Assembly: GCA_040398465.1 (NCBI GenBank)
Contig: JBBAUA010000003.1
Span: 1 to 64,000 of the forward strand
DNA: 64,000 nt
DNA from: UBA7672 sp040398465
GTDB taxonomy: Bacteria; Pseudomonadota; Alphaproteobacteria; Caulobacterales; Hyphomonadaceae
Reading direction: 5' to 3'
Shown: piece by piece, positions 53,038 through 61,445 of the stretch
Layout of the letters: every line of letters begins with the position of its first letter
How positions within the stretch are numbered: the first letter of the stretch is position 1
The notes under the pieces: generated by a model
What the model saw: only the letters and a program-made list of their open reading frames with translations
Databases searched by the model: none
Told to the model about the DNA's origin: nothing
Position numbers and translations under genes: made by a program

Positions 53038-53538
53038 ATGACGCTTCAGGTCCGCCCCGCTACGCGCAAGGACGCCGCCGGGATGGCGGAGCTGATCAAT
53101 GCGATCATCGCCATCGGCGGCACGACAGCTTATGAAGATCCGTTCGACGCGGCGTCGATGGATGCCGCCTACATCTCATTGCCGGAACTCGTGTCGTGCT
53201 TTGTCGCCGAAGCGGACGGCGAGATCGTCGGCTTCCAGGGTCTGATGCGCTCGTTCGATCCGGACGATCCCCTGCCCGACGGCTGGGCGACGATCGGGAC
53301 GTTTGCGCGCGTCGGCGCAACCCGCGGCGGCATTGGCGCCGCCCTGTTCGACAAAACGCGCGGCGCGGCGCGTGAAGCCGGGATCAGGGTGATCGACGCG
53401 ACCATCCGCGCGGACAATACAGGCGGCCTCGCCTTTTATGCGCGACAGGGCTTTGTCGACTACGGCCGGCTGGTCGGCGTGCCGCTCAAGACGGGCGCGC
53501 CGGTGGACCGCATCCGTAAGCGTTTCGACCTTCGCTGA
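53038..53538 (+). CDS. GNAT-family N-acetyltransferase
   Basis: 166 residues. Opens LQVRPATRKDAAGMAELINA. The acetyl-CoA loop is GATRGGIGAALFDKTRGAAR (the R/Q-x-x-G-x-G/A pattern as RGGIGA), and the final motif is IRADNTGGLAFYARQGFVDYG, where Tyr may be the general acid. The family has many substrates; none can be assigned. Cotranscribed with hisE; convergent with the Smr gene, only 1 bp between stops. Confidence 0.9.
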   Translation: MTLQVRPATRKDAAGMAELINAIIAIGGTTAYEDPFDAASMDAAYISLPELVSCFVAEADGEIVGFQGLMRSFDPDDPLPDGWATIGTFARVGATRGGIGAALFDKTRGAAREAGIRVIDATIRADNTGGLAFYARQGFVDYGRLVGVPLKTGAPVDRIRKRFDLR

Positions 53539-53539
53539 C

Positions 53540-54043
53540 TTACCGCTTCGCGCGCAGGAAGATGTACGTCGCCCCCGCCCCGCCATGGCGCGGATGCGCA
53601 GGTGCATACCCGGCGATGAACGGACGAAGGTCCGGATGCGCGATCCAGTCGAACAGGCGGGTGCGCAGGATGCCAGTGCCCAGCCGCCCCTTGCCGGTGA
53701 TGACCAGCACGCAACGCGCGCCATTGCCGGCCTGACGCAGCAGGAATTCGATCAGTTCGCGATGCGCGCTGTCCTGCGTGTGGCCGTGCAGGTCGAGCCG
53801 GGCGTCGATCTCGTTCTGGCCGCGGCGGATCTTGCGCTGGCCGGACATGTCTTCCGGCGGGCTGGGTTTGGCCCGGTTGGCTTTTGCTGGCGGAGCCTGT
53901 GCAGGAGCGGCGGCGCGATGCGCTTTCTCCAAAGCATCAATCGGTTCCGGCTCGTCCTCGATGGCCTTGCCCGGTGCAAGGCGAACGGTTCGCGCGACGC
54001 GGGACCAGATCCTGCGCTCCTCGGGTGTCAGTCGGCGGGTCAT
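53540..54043 (-). CDS. Smr/MutS2-domain protein
   Basis: 167 residues. After a disordered Pro/Ala/Lys-rich part (residues 30-70), the Smr domain begins: IDARLDLHGHTQDSAHREL (Asp84-x-His86-x-His88), VLVITGKGRLGTGILRTRLF and HGGAGATYIFLRAKR. Smr domains are nucleic-acid endonucleases. In related genomes mltA lies between timA and smr; here only 21 bp separate smr and the TimA-like gene, so mltA is absent from this position. Confidence 0.9.
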   Translation of the reverse strand: MTRRLTPEERRIWSRVARTVRLAPGKAIEDEPEPIDALEKAHRAAAPAQAPPAKANRAKPSPPEDMSGQRKIRRGQNEIDARLDLHGHTQDSAHRELIEFLLRQAGNGARCVLVITGKGRLGTGILRTRLFDWIAHPDLRPFIAGYAPAHPRHGGAGATYIFLRAKR

Positions 54044-54064
54044 GCGAGGGTCTGGCGCAGCCGC

Positions 54065-54673
54065 TCAGGTGGCGGTGGCCACCTCGTCCAGCAGCCAGTT
54101 CGGATCTTCCGAACGCAGCGGGCGTTTGAACGTCCAGATTTCCTTGGCCTGACGAAGGTTTTCACCATCGGACAGGTCGCTTTCGAAAGACACCAGCACG
54201 CGGCCCATATGTGTTGAATCGACCGACGCCTCGACGATACGGGCCTGGCGGATGCGCATGAGGCGCATTGGCTCGGTCCCGTCGCGCTGGCGGGCCGCAA
54301 TAGCGTCGCTGTAGACCTCGAACACATCCTGGTCGACCAGGGCGCGCAGCGCATCGCGATCGCCTTCGGCAAAGGCCGTGACGATGAGTTCGTAGGCCTT
54401 CCGCGCGCCGCGGACGAATTCGTCGGGCGAGAAGGACGGGTCTTCGCCGGCGATGGCTTCCATGCCTGCGGCGGCGGGGCCGGTGAAGGCGGGGCGAAGA
54501 TTGCGCTTGTCCTGCTCGGCCGCGCTTTCATCCGCCTGCTCGGCCGCCCGGACCGGCGCTTCGCGCAACTGGCGCGACCGCGGCTCGGCCCCCGTCTTCT
54601 GACCGAGGACGGCATAGAGACGCGAGATCACGAAAACCGCGATCGCCGCCAGGATGATCAGATCAATGTTCAA
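54065..54673 (-). CDS. timA: Tim44/TimA-like membrane-anchored protein
   Basis: 202 residues with one N-terminal membrane helix (MNIDLIILAAIAVFVISRLY), a charged linker, and a Tim44-like domain from about residue 80: FSPDEFVRGARKAYELIVTA, ALRALVDQDVFEVYSDAI, HMGRVLVSFESDLSDG and KEIWTFKRPLRSEDPNWLLD. Alphaproteobacterial TimA is a bacterial relative of mitochondrial Tim44. Divergent from secB, its standard neighbour; the gap is 163 bp and contains no fxsA. Confidence 0.88.
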   Translation of the reverse strand: MNIDLIILAAIAVFVISRLYAVLGQKTGAEPRSRQLREAPVRAAEQADESAAEQDKRNLRPAFTGPAAAGMEAIAGEDPSFSPDEFVRGARKAYELIVTAFAEGDRDALRALVDQDVFEVYSDAIAARQRDGTEPMRLMRIRQARIVEASVDSTHMGRVLVSFESDLSDGENLRQAKEIWTFKRPLRSEDPNWLLDEVATAT

Positions 54674-54836
54674 GGCCGGCCTTCAAACGCTTGGGGGACG
54701 GACAAGGTACAGTCCTTGTGGTCCGTGACATCAATATAGACACAAAACTCGCAGAGTCAGCCCGTTGTTGCCGCCGTCGCGTCAGCGTGATAGCCGCCCT
54801 GGCTCGTTCAACTGCTGTTTCCGGACCTCCAAGCCC

Positions 54837-55340
54837 ATGACCGACGCCGCAAATCCGGACAACAAACAGGCTGTTCCTCCCGTCACGCCGCCCTCTGGCC
54901 CGCCAATGATCCGCGTGCTGGCGCAGTATATTAAGGACCTTTCATTCGAGAACCCGGGGCTTTTTGCCGGTCAGAATGCTGGCTCTGCGCCCGAGATCGA
55001 ACTTGGCATCGACGTTCGCGTCGAGCCGGGGCCGCCCGCTGAAAAGATTTTCGCAGTCGAGCTGAAACTCTCCGCCCGCGCAAAGCGGCAGGAAACCGTC
55101 GTGTTCATCGTCGAGCTTGTCTACGCCGGCGTCGTCCAGCTGCAGGATGCCAGCCCCCAGGACGCCGAGCCGATGCTCCTGATCGAGTGCCCGCGCCTGC
55201 TTTTCCCGTTTGCCCGCAGGATCATTGCGGACATCACACGAGAAGGCGGCCATCCGCCGCTGATGATCGATCCGATCGATTTCGTCGGCCTCTACCGCCA
55301 GCAGCAGCAACAACGCGCCGCCGCGCAGCTGCAGGCCTGA
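54837..55340 (+). CDS. secB: Protein-export chaperone SecB
   Basis: Tetrameric chaperone that holds preproteins unfolded for SecA. 167 residues from ATG 54837 (MTDAANPDNKQ). Core: IRVLAQYIKDLSFENPGLFA, EIELGIDVRVE, FIVELVYAGVVQLQ, LLIECPRLLFPFARRIIADI and GHPPLMIDPIDFVGLYRQ. A Gln/Ala-rich tail follows. All expected segments are there. Confidence 0.96.
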   Translation: MTDAANPDNKQAVPPVTPPSGPPMIRVLAQYIKDLSFENPGLFAGQNAGSAPEIELGIDVRVEPGPPAEKIFAVELKLSARAKRQETVVFIVELVYAGVVQLQDASPQDAEPMLLIECPRLLFPFARRIIADITREGGHPPLMIDPIDFVGLYRQQQQQRAAAQLQA

Positions 55341-55346
55341 GCCGCT

Positions 55347-56384
55347 TCAGCAGGTCAACACCATCTTCATCGCCCCATCGCGCCTGTCGTTGAACAGGGC
55401 GTAGGCGTTTGCACCGTCCGACAGCGCCATGCGGTGGGAGATGAACTGCTCCGGCTTCAGCCGGCCGCTGCGCACCATCGGCACAAGCTCCGCCCAGTGC
55501 CTCACGACCGAGCAGAGACTCGTACGGAAGGTCAGCCCCTTGTTGAAGGCCAGCGCCATCGGGAACGGGAACTGTTTCGTCTGATTTACGCCGATCGTGG
55601 ACACCGTGCCCTGCTTGCCGGCCAGCGCCAGCGCCAGCTTCAACGTCGCGTCCGCGCCGACAGCCTCGACCACGCTGTCGGCGAGACGACCCTGCGTCAG
55701 CTCCTTAAGCACGGCGCGTTCGTCGCCCGGCGGAAGCGATGTTGCGCCAAGACGTTCGGCCATGGCGCGGCGTTCGGGCACGAGATCGACAGCGAAGACG
55801 CGTGATGCGCCAAGCACAAACGCGATCTCCACCGCCATCAGCCCGATCGGCCCGAGGCCGACGACGGCCACCGTGCCGCCGGGGCGTATGTCTGCGTTTA
55901 GCGCGCCAAGATAGGCGGTCGGCAGGTTGTCGGTCAGCATCAGCGCCTGGTCGCTGCTCAGACCTTCCGGAATGATCGCTGCGTTCTGGTCGGCGTGCGG
56001 CACCATCACCGCTTCGGCCTGACACCCGGGCAGCGCGTGGCTGAGGCCGTAGCATCCGGTCGCATTATCAGCGCAGCGCACTGCATCCCCTGCCCGGCAC
56101 GCAGCGCATCGTCCGCACCCGACGGCGGCCGAGATCATCACCTGGTCGCCGACTTTCAGCGTTTCGACGCTCGAGCCAATCTCGACAATTTCGCCGACGG
56201 CTTCGTGGCCGACGCAGAAGCCGATGTCCTCGCTGAAGCCGTGACCCTGATAGATGTGCAGGTCGCTGCCACAGATGCCGCAAGCCTTCACGCGCACGAG
56301 TGCTGCGTGCGGCTTTGTCACTTTCGCGTCGGGTATGGACTCGAAGCGGATGTCCTTGGGTGCGTGGTACGTCAGGGCCTTCAT
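55347..56384 (-). CDS. Zinc-dependent medium-chain alcohol dehydrogenase
   Basis: 345 residues. Catalytic zinc site: Cys in ACGICGSDLHIY and His-Glu in VGHEAVGE. Structural zinc: the four cysteines in GCGRCAACRAGDAVRC. Nucleotide fold: VAVVGLGPIGLMAVEIA. The substrate is probably a secondary alcohol or polyol by overall resemblance to threonine/sorbitol dehydrogenase-type enzymes; this is inference. Convergent with secB (6 bp between stops). Confidence 0.9.
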   Translation of the reverse strand: MKALTYHAPKDIRFESIPDAKVTKPHAALVRVKACGICGSDLHIYQGHGFSEDIGFCVGHEAVGEIVEIGSSVETLKVGDQVMISAAVGCGRCAACRAGDAVRCADNATGCYGLSHALPGCQAEAVMVPHADQNAAIIPEGLSSDQALMLTDNLPTAYLGALNADIRPGGTVAVVGLGPIGLMAVEIAFVLGASRVFAVDLVPERRAMAERLGATSLPPGDERAVLKELTQGRLADSVVEAVGADATLKLALALAGKQGTVSTIGVNQTKQFPFPMALAFNKGLTFRTSLCSVVRHWAELVPMVRSGRLKPEQFISHRMALSDGANAYALFNDRRDGAMKMVLTC

Positions 56385-56450
56385 GCGCCGCCTCCAGTCA
56401 GGAGCGCACTTAAGCCTGCGACACGGAAAACAGCCATAGCGGCAGCGAGA

Positions 56451-57158
56451 TCAGGAGAACTTCTTCCAGACCGCATTCTCGCCCAGCCCGCCAACAAAGG
56501 CGGCATGTGCGGCCTCTTCTTCCGGGCGGACGCGTGAGGGAAGCGGCGCGGGCCGGGGCAGGCGTGGCGCATAGATCACATGGGCCGAGCGGCCGCTGCC
56601 GGCGCCGGAATTGGCGAATTCGAACTTCCGCTCGCGGCCGCCGCGCAGTTCCAGATAAGCCATCGCCAGAAGCTGGGCATCGAGCAGCGCGCCGTGCAGG
56701 ACGCGGTCCTTGATCGAGATGTCAAAGCGCTTGCAAACCGCATCGAGCGACGCGGGCGAGCCCGGGCGATGTTCACGCGCCAGCACCAGCGTGTCGATGA
56801 AGCGCTCCTTAGCCAGCGTGGGACGGCCAAGGCGAGCAAGTTCCGCGTTCAGAAAGCCGCGGTCGAATTCGGCGTTGTGCGCGACGATCGGCGCATCACC
56901 AAAGAAGTCCATCAGCTTGTCGACGACCTGGTCGAACGAAGGCTTGCCGCGGAGCGTGTCGTTCGTGATGCCGGTGATGCGCACGGTCGCCTCGGACACG
57001 GGGCGGCCCGGATTGATGTACATCTGGAATTCGCGGCCGGTGGGCAGGTAGTTGAACAGTTCGATGCAGCCAACCTCGACGATGCGGTCGCACTGCGCCG
57101 GATCGACATGATCCGGGTTGAGGCCGGTGGTTTCCGTGTCGAAGACGATCTCGCGCAT
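56451..57158 (-). CDS. dnaQ: DNA polymerase III epsilon subunit (proofreading exonuclease)
   Basis: 3'-5' exonuclease of the replicative polymerase. 235 residues. Exo I IVFDTETTGLNP, Exo II AHNAEFDRGFLNAEL, Exo III DRVLHGALLDAQLLAMAYLE with the DEDDh His. The C-terminal ~60 residues, which bind the alpha subunit, are variable as usual. Start overlaps the coaE stop by 1 bp (TGATG). Last gene of the ppsR-maf-aroE-coaE-dnaQ unit. Confidence 0.95.
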   Translation of the reverse strand: MREIVFDTETTGLNPDHVDPAQCDRIVEVGCIELFNYLPTGREFQMYINPGRPVSEATVRITGITNDTLRGKPSFDQVVDKLMDFFGDAPIVAHNAEFDRGFLNAELARLGRPTLAKERFIDTLVLAREHRPGSPASLDAVCKRFDISIKDRVLHGALLDAQLLAMAYLELRGGRERKFEFANSGAGSGRSAHVIYAPRLPRPAPLPSRVRPEEEAAHAAFVGGLGENAVWKKFS

Positions 57159-57778
57159 CAGCCTGTCTTGTCTTGTCCGCCTGCCGCCCTCGCCCGCAAC
57201 TCTGCCAGGATTTCATCGACCCGCTGTTCGGCGTGGGCGAAACCCTGGCTGGTGTCGATGACGAAGTCGGCGCGGCCCCGCTTCACCGAATCGGGAACCT
57301 GCCGCGCCAGTATCGCCTCGAACTCGGCCTCGGTCATCTGGCCACGCGCCAGTACGCGGGCCTTCTGCACATCCGGCGGCGCGCTGACCACAAGAATTGC
57401 GTCGGCGCGCTTGTCGCCGCCGGTCTCGAACAGGAGCGGAATGTCAAGCACAACCATAGCGTGGCCATCGGCTGCGGCCTTTTCAAGGAAGGCGCGCTGC
57501 AATCCGCCGACGATAGGATGGACGATCGCCTCCAGCCGCTTCATCGCGGCGGTATCATCGACCACGCGCTGGCGCAGCATCGTGCGATCGATGCCGCCCT
57601 GCGCGTTGGTGACGCCTGGAAATTCCGCCTCGATCGGCGCAACGGCTTCGCCGCCCGGCGCATAGACGGCGTGGACGGCGGCGTCGGCGTCATAGACTGG
57701 CACGCCGCGCGCCGCGAACATGGCGGCGGTGGCGGACTTGCCCATGCCGATGGAACCGGTGAGCGCCAGCTTGATCAT
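57158..57778 (-). CDS. coaE: Dephospho-CoA kinase
   Basis: Last step of coenzyme A synthesis. 206 residues from the ATG at 57778, which overlaps the aroE stop (ATGA). P-loop LTGSIGMGKSATAAMFAARG, then VYDADAAVHAVY, LEAIVHPIV, VVLDIPLLFETGGDKRADAI and RADFVIDTSQGF. A longer in-frame start 69 bp upstream would overlap aroE extensively. Confidence 0.95.
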   Translation of the reverse strand: MIKLALTGSIGMGKSATAAMFAARGVPVYDADAAVHAVYAPGGEAVAPIEAEFPGVTNAQGGIDRTMLRQRVVDDTAAMKRLEAIVHPIVGGLQRAFLEKAAADGHAMVVLDIPLLFETGGDKRADAILVVSAPPDVQKARVLARGQMTEAEFEAILARQVPDSVKRGRADFVIDTSQGFAHAEQRVDEILAELRARAAGGQDKTG

Positions 57779-58605
57779 GTGCGCGCCGCAACCGCTGCAC
57801 GGCAGGCCGCGAGCGCGCAGGCCTGATCGGGAGCGACGCCAAACCACAGATGAAACGCCGCAGCCGCCTGCCCCACCAGCATGGTGAGGCCGTCATGCGG
57901 CGCCCAGCCTGCAATTGTGGCTGCCTGAAGCGTGGCGGCTGCGGCCTTGCCATAGCTGAGATCGAGAAACGGGCGGCCTTTTCCCGGCGCCAGCGGCGGC
58001 AGGCTCGCGCCGGCATGGCCTAAGCTGGCCGAGTTCACGATGATGTCAGCCGAGGTGGACAGCGCATCGACTTCGGAGAGGCCGGCGGTAACCGCCTGCG
58101 GCGCCAGTTCGTTCGCAAGCGCTGCGGCGTTCACCGCAGAGCGGTTCGCAATCGTGAGCTGCGCGCCGGCTCGATTGAGGGCCACCACGACCGCCCGCGC
58201 CGCGCCGCCGGCGCCGATCAGAAGCACGCGAAGATTTCGCAACTCCTCGCCGGCGACGGCGCGCATCGCAATCTCGAAGCCCGCGACATCTGTATTGTGT
58301 GCAGTCCATCCATCGCCCGCGCGGACAAGCGTGTTGGCTGCGCCGACGACACGCGCCTCAGGCGAAGAATTCGCGCTAGCCTCAAGTGCGGCGATCTTGT
58401 GCGGCAGCGTGACGTTGATGCCTGAATAGGCGCGCGCCATGTCGCGGATGTCGGCCGCGACCGTTTCCGATTTCAGATGTACGCGCTCATAGTGCGCGTC
58501 GAGTCCGGCCGCGACCATCCATGCATTGTGGATCAGCGGCGATAGCGAGTGCGCGACCGGATCGCCGACGACTGCGTAGCGCGCGGGTTCAGGCGAATTC
58601 TTCAT
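57775..58605 (-). CDS. aroE: Shikimate dehydrogenase
   Basis: NADPH-dependent reduction of 3-dehydroshikimate. 276 residues from the ATG at 58605 (MKNSPEPARYAVVGDPVAHS). Substrate site: HSLSPLIHNAW and GINVTLPHK with the catalytic Lys; Asp in HNTDVAGF. NADP fold: LLIGAGGAARAVVVAL and IANRSAVNA. ATGA overlap with the maf stop. Confidence 0.95.
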   Translation of the reverse strand: MKNSPEPARYAVVGDPVAHSLSPLIHNAWMVAAGLDAHYERVHLKSETVAADIRDMARAYSGINVTLPHKIAALEASANSSPEARVVGAANTLVRAGDGWTAHNTDVAGFEIAMRAVAGEELRNLRVLLIGAGGAARAVVVALNRAGAQLTIANRSAVNAAALANELAPQAVTAGLSEVDALSTSADIIVNSASLGHAGASLPPLAPGKGRPFLDLSYGKAAAATLQAATIAGWAPHDGLTMLVGQAAAAFHLWFGVAPDQACALAACRAAVAART

Positions 58606-59210
58606 TGGCGAAGCGAGCCGCGGTCGCGAAGCCACTGCATGAGCGGCAGGAGCGGCATGCCGAGAATGGAAAAGTAGTCGCCATCGATGCGATCGAAGAG
58701 TTGCGCGCCGAGCCCTTCAAGCTGGTAGCAGCCCACGCTTTCGAAGGCCGCATCGCCAATCGCGTCGAGATAGTCCTGAAGGAACGCCTCGGAGAAGTTC
58801 CGCACGCGTAGCCGCGGCTGTGCAAGATGACGCCACACCGGCGCGCCATCGATGCAGGCGACGATGGCGCCCTGAAGTATATGGGTCTTGCCGCGCAACC
58901 GGCGAAGAATGTGGGCCGCCTCCTCTCGGGTGGAGACTTTATCCAGCCCCTGCCCATCGAGATCGAGCATCTGGTCACACCCGAGCACGACGCCCGGATG
59001 CGAGATGGACACTTTCAGCGCCTTGGTTTCAGCGAGCAAATCCGCCTGCTTCGCGACGCTGGCGCCTTCGGCGCGGAGCGCGTCTTTCAGCGCCTCCTCG
59101 TCAACGCCAGAGCCGATCTGCTCGAACTGCAGCCCTGCCCCGCGCAGTACGGCTGCACGCGCCTTGCTTTTTGACGCGAGAATCAGGCGGTGGTCTGGCG
59201 CAGCTGTCAC
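58602..59210 (-). CDS. maf: Maf-family nucleotide pyrophosphatase
   Basis: Hydrolyses modified or non-canonical NTPs (dTTP/UTP or m7GTP subfamily not resolved). 202 residues from the GTG at 59210, which overlaps the ppsR stop as GTGA. Marks: RLILASKSKARAAVLRGAGL, GCDQMLDLDGQGLDKV with the catalytic Asp, and SVGCYQLEGLGAQLFDRIDG with GDYFSILGMPLLPL. The frame upstream of 59210 lies within ppsR and is not expected to be translated. Confidence 0.92.
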   Translation of the reverse strand: MTAAPDHRLILASKSKARAAVLRGAGLQFEQIGSGVDEEALKDALRAEGASVAKQADLLAETKALKVSISHPGVVLGCDQMLDLDGQGLDKVSTREEAAHILRRLRGKTHILQGAIVACIDGAPVWRHLAQPRLRVRNFSEAFLQDYLDAIGDAAFESVGCYQLEGLGAQLFDRIDGDYFSILGMPLLPLMQWLRDRGSLRQ

Positions 59211-60025
59211 CTGTTGTGTTCCTGGATGATGTTCAGGATCGCGGCCGCGGTCTCCTCCACCGAGCGTCGGCTGACATCGATGGTGGGCCATTTCATCCGC
59301 GCGAACAGCCGGTTGGCCTCGGTTATCTCCTGCTGGACGGTTTCCTCGTCCGCGTAAGAAGTATCGGGCTGCTCGTTCAGCGACAGCAAGCGATGCCGCC
59401 GGATCTGCACCAGCCGGTCAGGCGAAATCTTCAACCCCACGACGAGCGGAGCATTTGGTCCGGTGAGGATCTCGGGAACCTCGACGCCGGGAACCAGTGG
59501 AACGTTGGCGGCCTTCACGCCACGATTGCCGAGATAGACGCAGGTCGGCGTCTTGGATGTGCGCGAAACGCCGACAAGCACAACATCCGCCTCGCGCAGG
59601 CGGTCGGTGTGCTGGCCGTCATCATGCTGGAGCGCGAAGTTGATCGTTTCCATGCGCGCGAAGTATTCTGCATCCAGGTGATACTGGCCGGCGACCTTGT
59701 GCGCCGAGGCCAGACCAAGATAGCGCGACAGCATGTTCACGGCGGGATCGATGACAGCCAGCGTGGCCGAGCCGAGCTCCCTGCACCGCTCTTCCAGCCG
59801 CGCGCGCAACTCTTCGTCGGTGATGGTGTAGAGGACGACGCCCGGCGCGTTCTCGATCTCCTTGAGCACGCGCTCGAGCTGTTTCGGGCTGCGGACGAGA
59901 TAGTAGTTGTGTTCCAGCGGCGCGATGTTGTCGAATTGGGCGCAGGCGGCGCGCATCACCGCATTGAGCGTTTCGCCCGTCGAATCCGAGACCAGGTGCA
60001 CGTTGAAATACGTCTCGTAAGTCAT
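59207..60025 (-). CDS. ppsR: PpsR-type bifunctional kinase/pyrophosphorylase (DUF299)
   Basis: Family that regulates pyruvate phosphate dikinase or PEP synthetase by ADP-dependent phosphorylation and Pi-dependent dephosphorylation. 272 residues. Opens FNVHLVSDSTGETLNAVMRA; the P-loop-like segment is VVLVGVSRTSKTPTCVYLGN. Other marks: HKVAGQYHLDAEYFARMETI and NFALQHDDGQ. It is the first gene left of the putative origin, the same place as in Caulobacter, reading away from it. Confidence 0.94.
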   Translation of the reverse strand: MTYETYFNVHLVSDSTGETLNAVMRAACAQFDNIAPLEHNYYLVRSPKQLERVLKEIENAPGVVLYTITDEELRARLEERCRELGSATLAVIDPAVNMLSRYLGLASAHKVAGQYHLDAEYFARMETINFALQHDDGQHTDRLREADVVLVGVSRTSKTPTCVYLGNRGVKAANVPLVPGVEVPEILTGPNAPLVVGLKISPDRLVQIRRHRLLSLNEQPDTSYADEETVQQEITEANRLFARMKWPTIDVSRRSVEETAAAILNIIQEHNR

Positions 60026-60091
60026 CAGCTCCCCGGCATCCCCGCCCTGCCCCGGTGTGGACGTTCATCCCCATTACCGCTGGGAGTGGTT

Positions 60092-60100
60092 TGTGGACAA
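60092..60100 (-). promoter_or_regulatory. DnaA box, one mismatch to TTATCCACA
   Basis: TTGTCCACA on the minus strand. Best match in the region; two weaker ones (two mismatches each) flank it at 60065-60073 and 60139-60147, all on the ppsR side of the CtrA box. Confidence 0.6.
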
Positions 60101-60215
60101 GCACCGGGATAGATTCGGCGCACGAACGAGTCACACGCTTGTCCTCAGGTGGAGAGACTGAAGAAGACTCTTCGATTCGGCGCCCATGAGTCCGGCCACG
60201 GGGACTCGACTCGCG

Positions 60216-60230
60216 TTAAGGTCCTGTTAA
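60216..60230. promoter_or_regulatory. CtrA binding site TTAA-N7-TTAA
   Basis: TTAA-GGTCCTG-TTAA, an exact match to the CtrA consensus of Caulobacter and relatives. A third TTAA at 60239-60242 continues the spacing at 12 bp. In Caulobacter, CtrA bound at such sites in the origin represses initiation and hemE-side transcription. Confidence 0.75.
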
Positions 60231-60413
60231 CGAAGAGCTTAATGAAACGTAAACGCGCCGTCTGGAGTCGGAACATTAGGTGATTCACGGTGGGCGGTTG
60301 TGTGAGTGGATTGGGGATCGGCATTCCCCTCGACTTATGAACCGACTAATCACCACCAGAGTCCATATGATTCAGAATCTAGATTCTCTTCTCTCTTGTC
60401 CGCCGGGTGATGT

Positions 60414-61445
60414 GTGAACGGGAAGCCCCTGCTCCGAGTGTTGAACGGTGAACGCATCGATCCCGTTCCTGTATGGATGATGCGTCAGGCTGGGCGTCAC
60501 CTTCCCGAGTACCGGGAGGTGAGAGCCCGTGCGCGCGACTTCCTCGATTTCTGCTATTCCCCTTCCCTCGCCGCCGAAGCGACGCTCCAACCAGTGCGAC
60601 GCTACAGGATGGATGGCGCGATCCTGTTCGCCGACATCCTGCTCGTGCTCGACGCCATGGGCCGGAATGTCCGCTTTCTCGAAGGGGAGGGGCCCCGCGT
60701 CGATCCGGCGACGAAGGCGAAGGATCTTGACGGCGTGCCCATGGAAAAGCTGCTCGCCAAGCTCGCCCCCGTTGGCGAAACCGTGGAGCGGGTAAAGGCG
60801 GCGCTTGATCCTGGCGTTACGCTGATCGGCTTTGCTGGCTCGCCCTGGACGGTCGGCGTCTACGCCATTGAGGGCCGCGGCGGTACGGACAAGGCGGATT
60901 CGCGAAAGTTCGGATATGAGCATCCCGAAGAGCTGGACGGCATGCTCGACCAGCTGGTCGAGGCGAGCGCGCATTATCTGAAAATGCAGGCGGATGCGGG
61001 CGCGGACGCCCTCATGCTGTTCGAAAGCTGGGCCGAGGGCCTCGCGGAAGACGCATTCGATCGCTGGGTGATCGGACCGACGGCGAAGCTCGTAAAGCGT
61101 CTGCGCGCACTTGGGGTGACCCAGCCGATCCTCGGCTTTCCGCGCGGCGCCGGCATGCTGGTGCTGGATTATGCGGAGCGGACGGGCGTGAACGCGGTGG
61201 GTCTCGACACAGCCATCCCGCTGAGGCGTATCAACGCCATGCTGCCCAAGGGCATGGCCGTGCAGGGAAATCTTGATCCAATGCAGCTCGTTGCAGGCGG
61301 GCCGGGGCTCGAGGCGCGCGTCCACGACATCATCGATAGGCTCAAGGGTCGGCCGCATATCTTCAATCTGGGTCATGGTGTCACGCCGGAAACGCCGATT
61401 CCTCACGTAGAACGCGTGCTTCAGGCCCTGCGGAGCCATGTGTGA
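60414..61445 (+). CDS. hemE: Uroporphyrinogen decarboxylase
   Basis: Converts uroporphyrinogen III to coproporphyrinogen III. 343 residues from GTG 60414. Signature VPVWMMRQAGRHLPEYRE near residue 20, FADILLVLDAMGR, and GFAGSPWTVGVYAIEGRG. Catalytic Asp in LFADILL. First gene right of the putative origin. The stop overlaps the hemH start (GTGA). Confidence 0.97.
   Translation: MNGKPLLRVLNGERIDPVPVWMMRQAGRHLPEYREVRARARDFLDFCYSPSLAAEATLQPVRRYRMDGAILFADILLVLDAMGRNVRFLEGEGPRVDPATKAKDLDGVPMEKLLAKLAPVGETVERVKAALDPGVTLIGFAGSPWTVGVYAIEGRGGTDKADSRKFGYEHPEELDGMLDQLVEASAHYLKMQADAGADALMLFESWAEGLAEDAFDRWVIGPTAKLVKRLRALGVTQPILGFPRGAGMLVLDYAERTGVNAVGLDTAIPLRRINAMLPKGMAVQGNLDPMQLVAGGPGLEARVHDIIDRLKGRPHIFNLGHGVTPETPIPHVERVLQALRSHV

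Larger units (their letters stand above)
60026..60413. other. Putative chromosomal replication origin (hemE-ppsR intergenic region)
   Basis: A 388-bp gap between divergent ppsR and hemE, the location of the Caulobacter origin. It contains 13 GANTC sites starting at 60112, 60128, 60166, 60174, 60188, 60203, 60208, 60265, 60282, 60359, 60369, 60375 and 60382 (about one expected by base composition in that span). It has TTAA at 60216, 60227 and 60239, the first two forming an exact CtrA box. DnaA-box-like sites are TCATCCCCA (60065-60073), TTGTCCACA on the minus strand (60092-60100) and TTGTCCTCA (60139-60147). An AT-rich segment (60364-60398) before hemE could be the unwinding element. Each element is visible; the origin call itself is inference from context. 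Confidence 0.85.
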
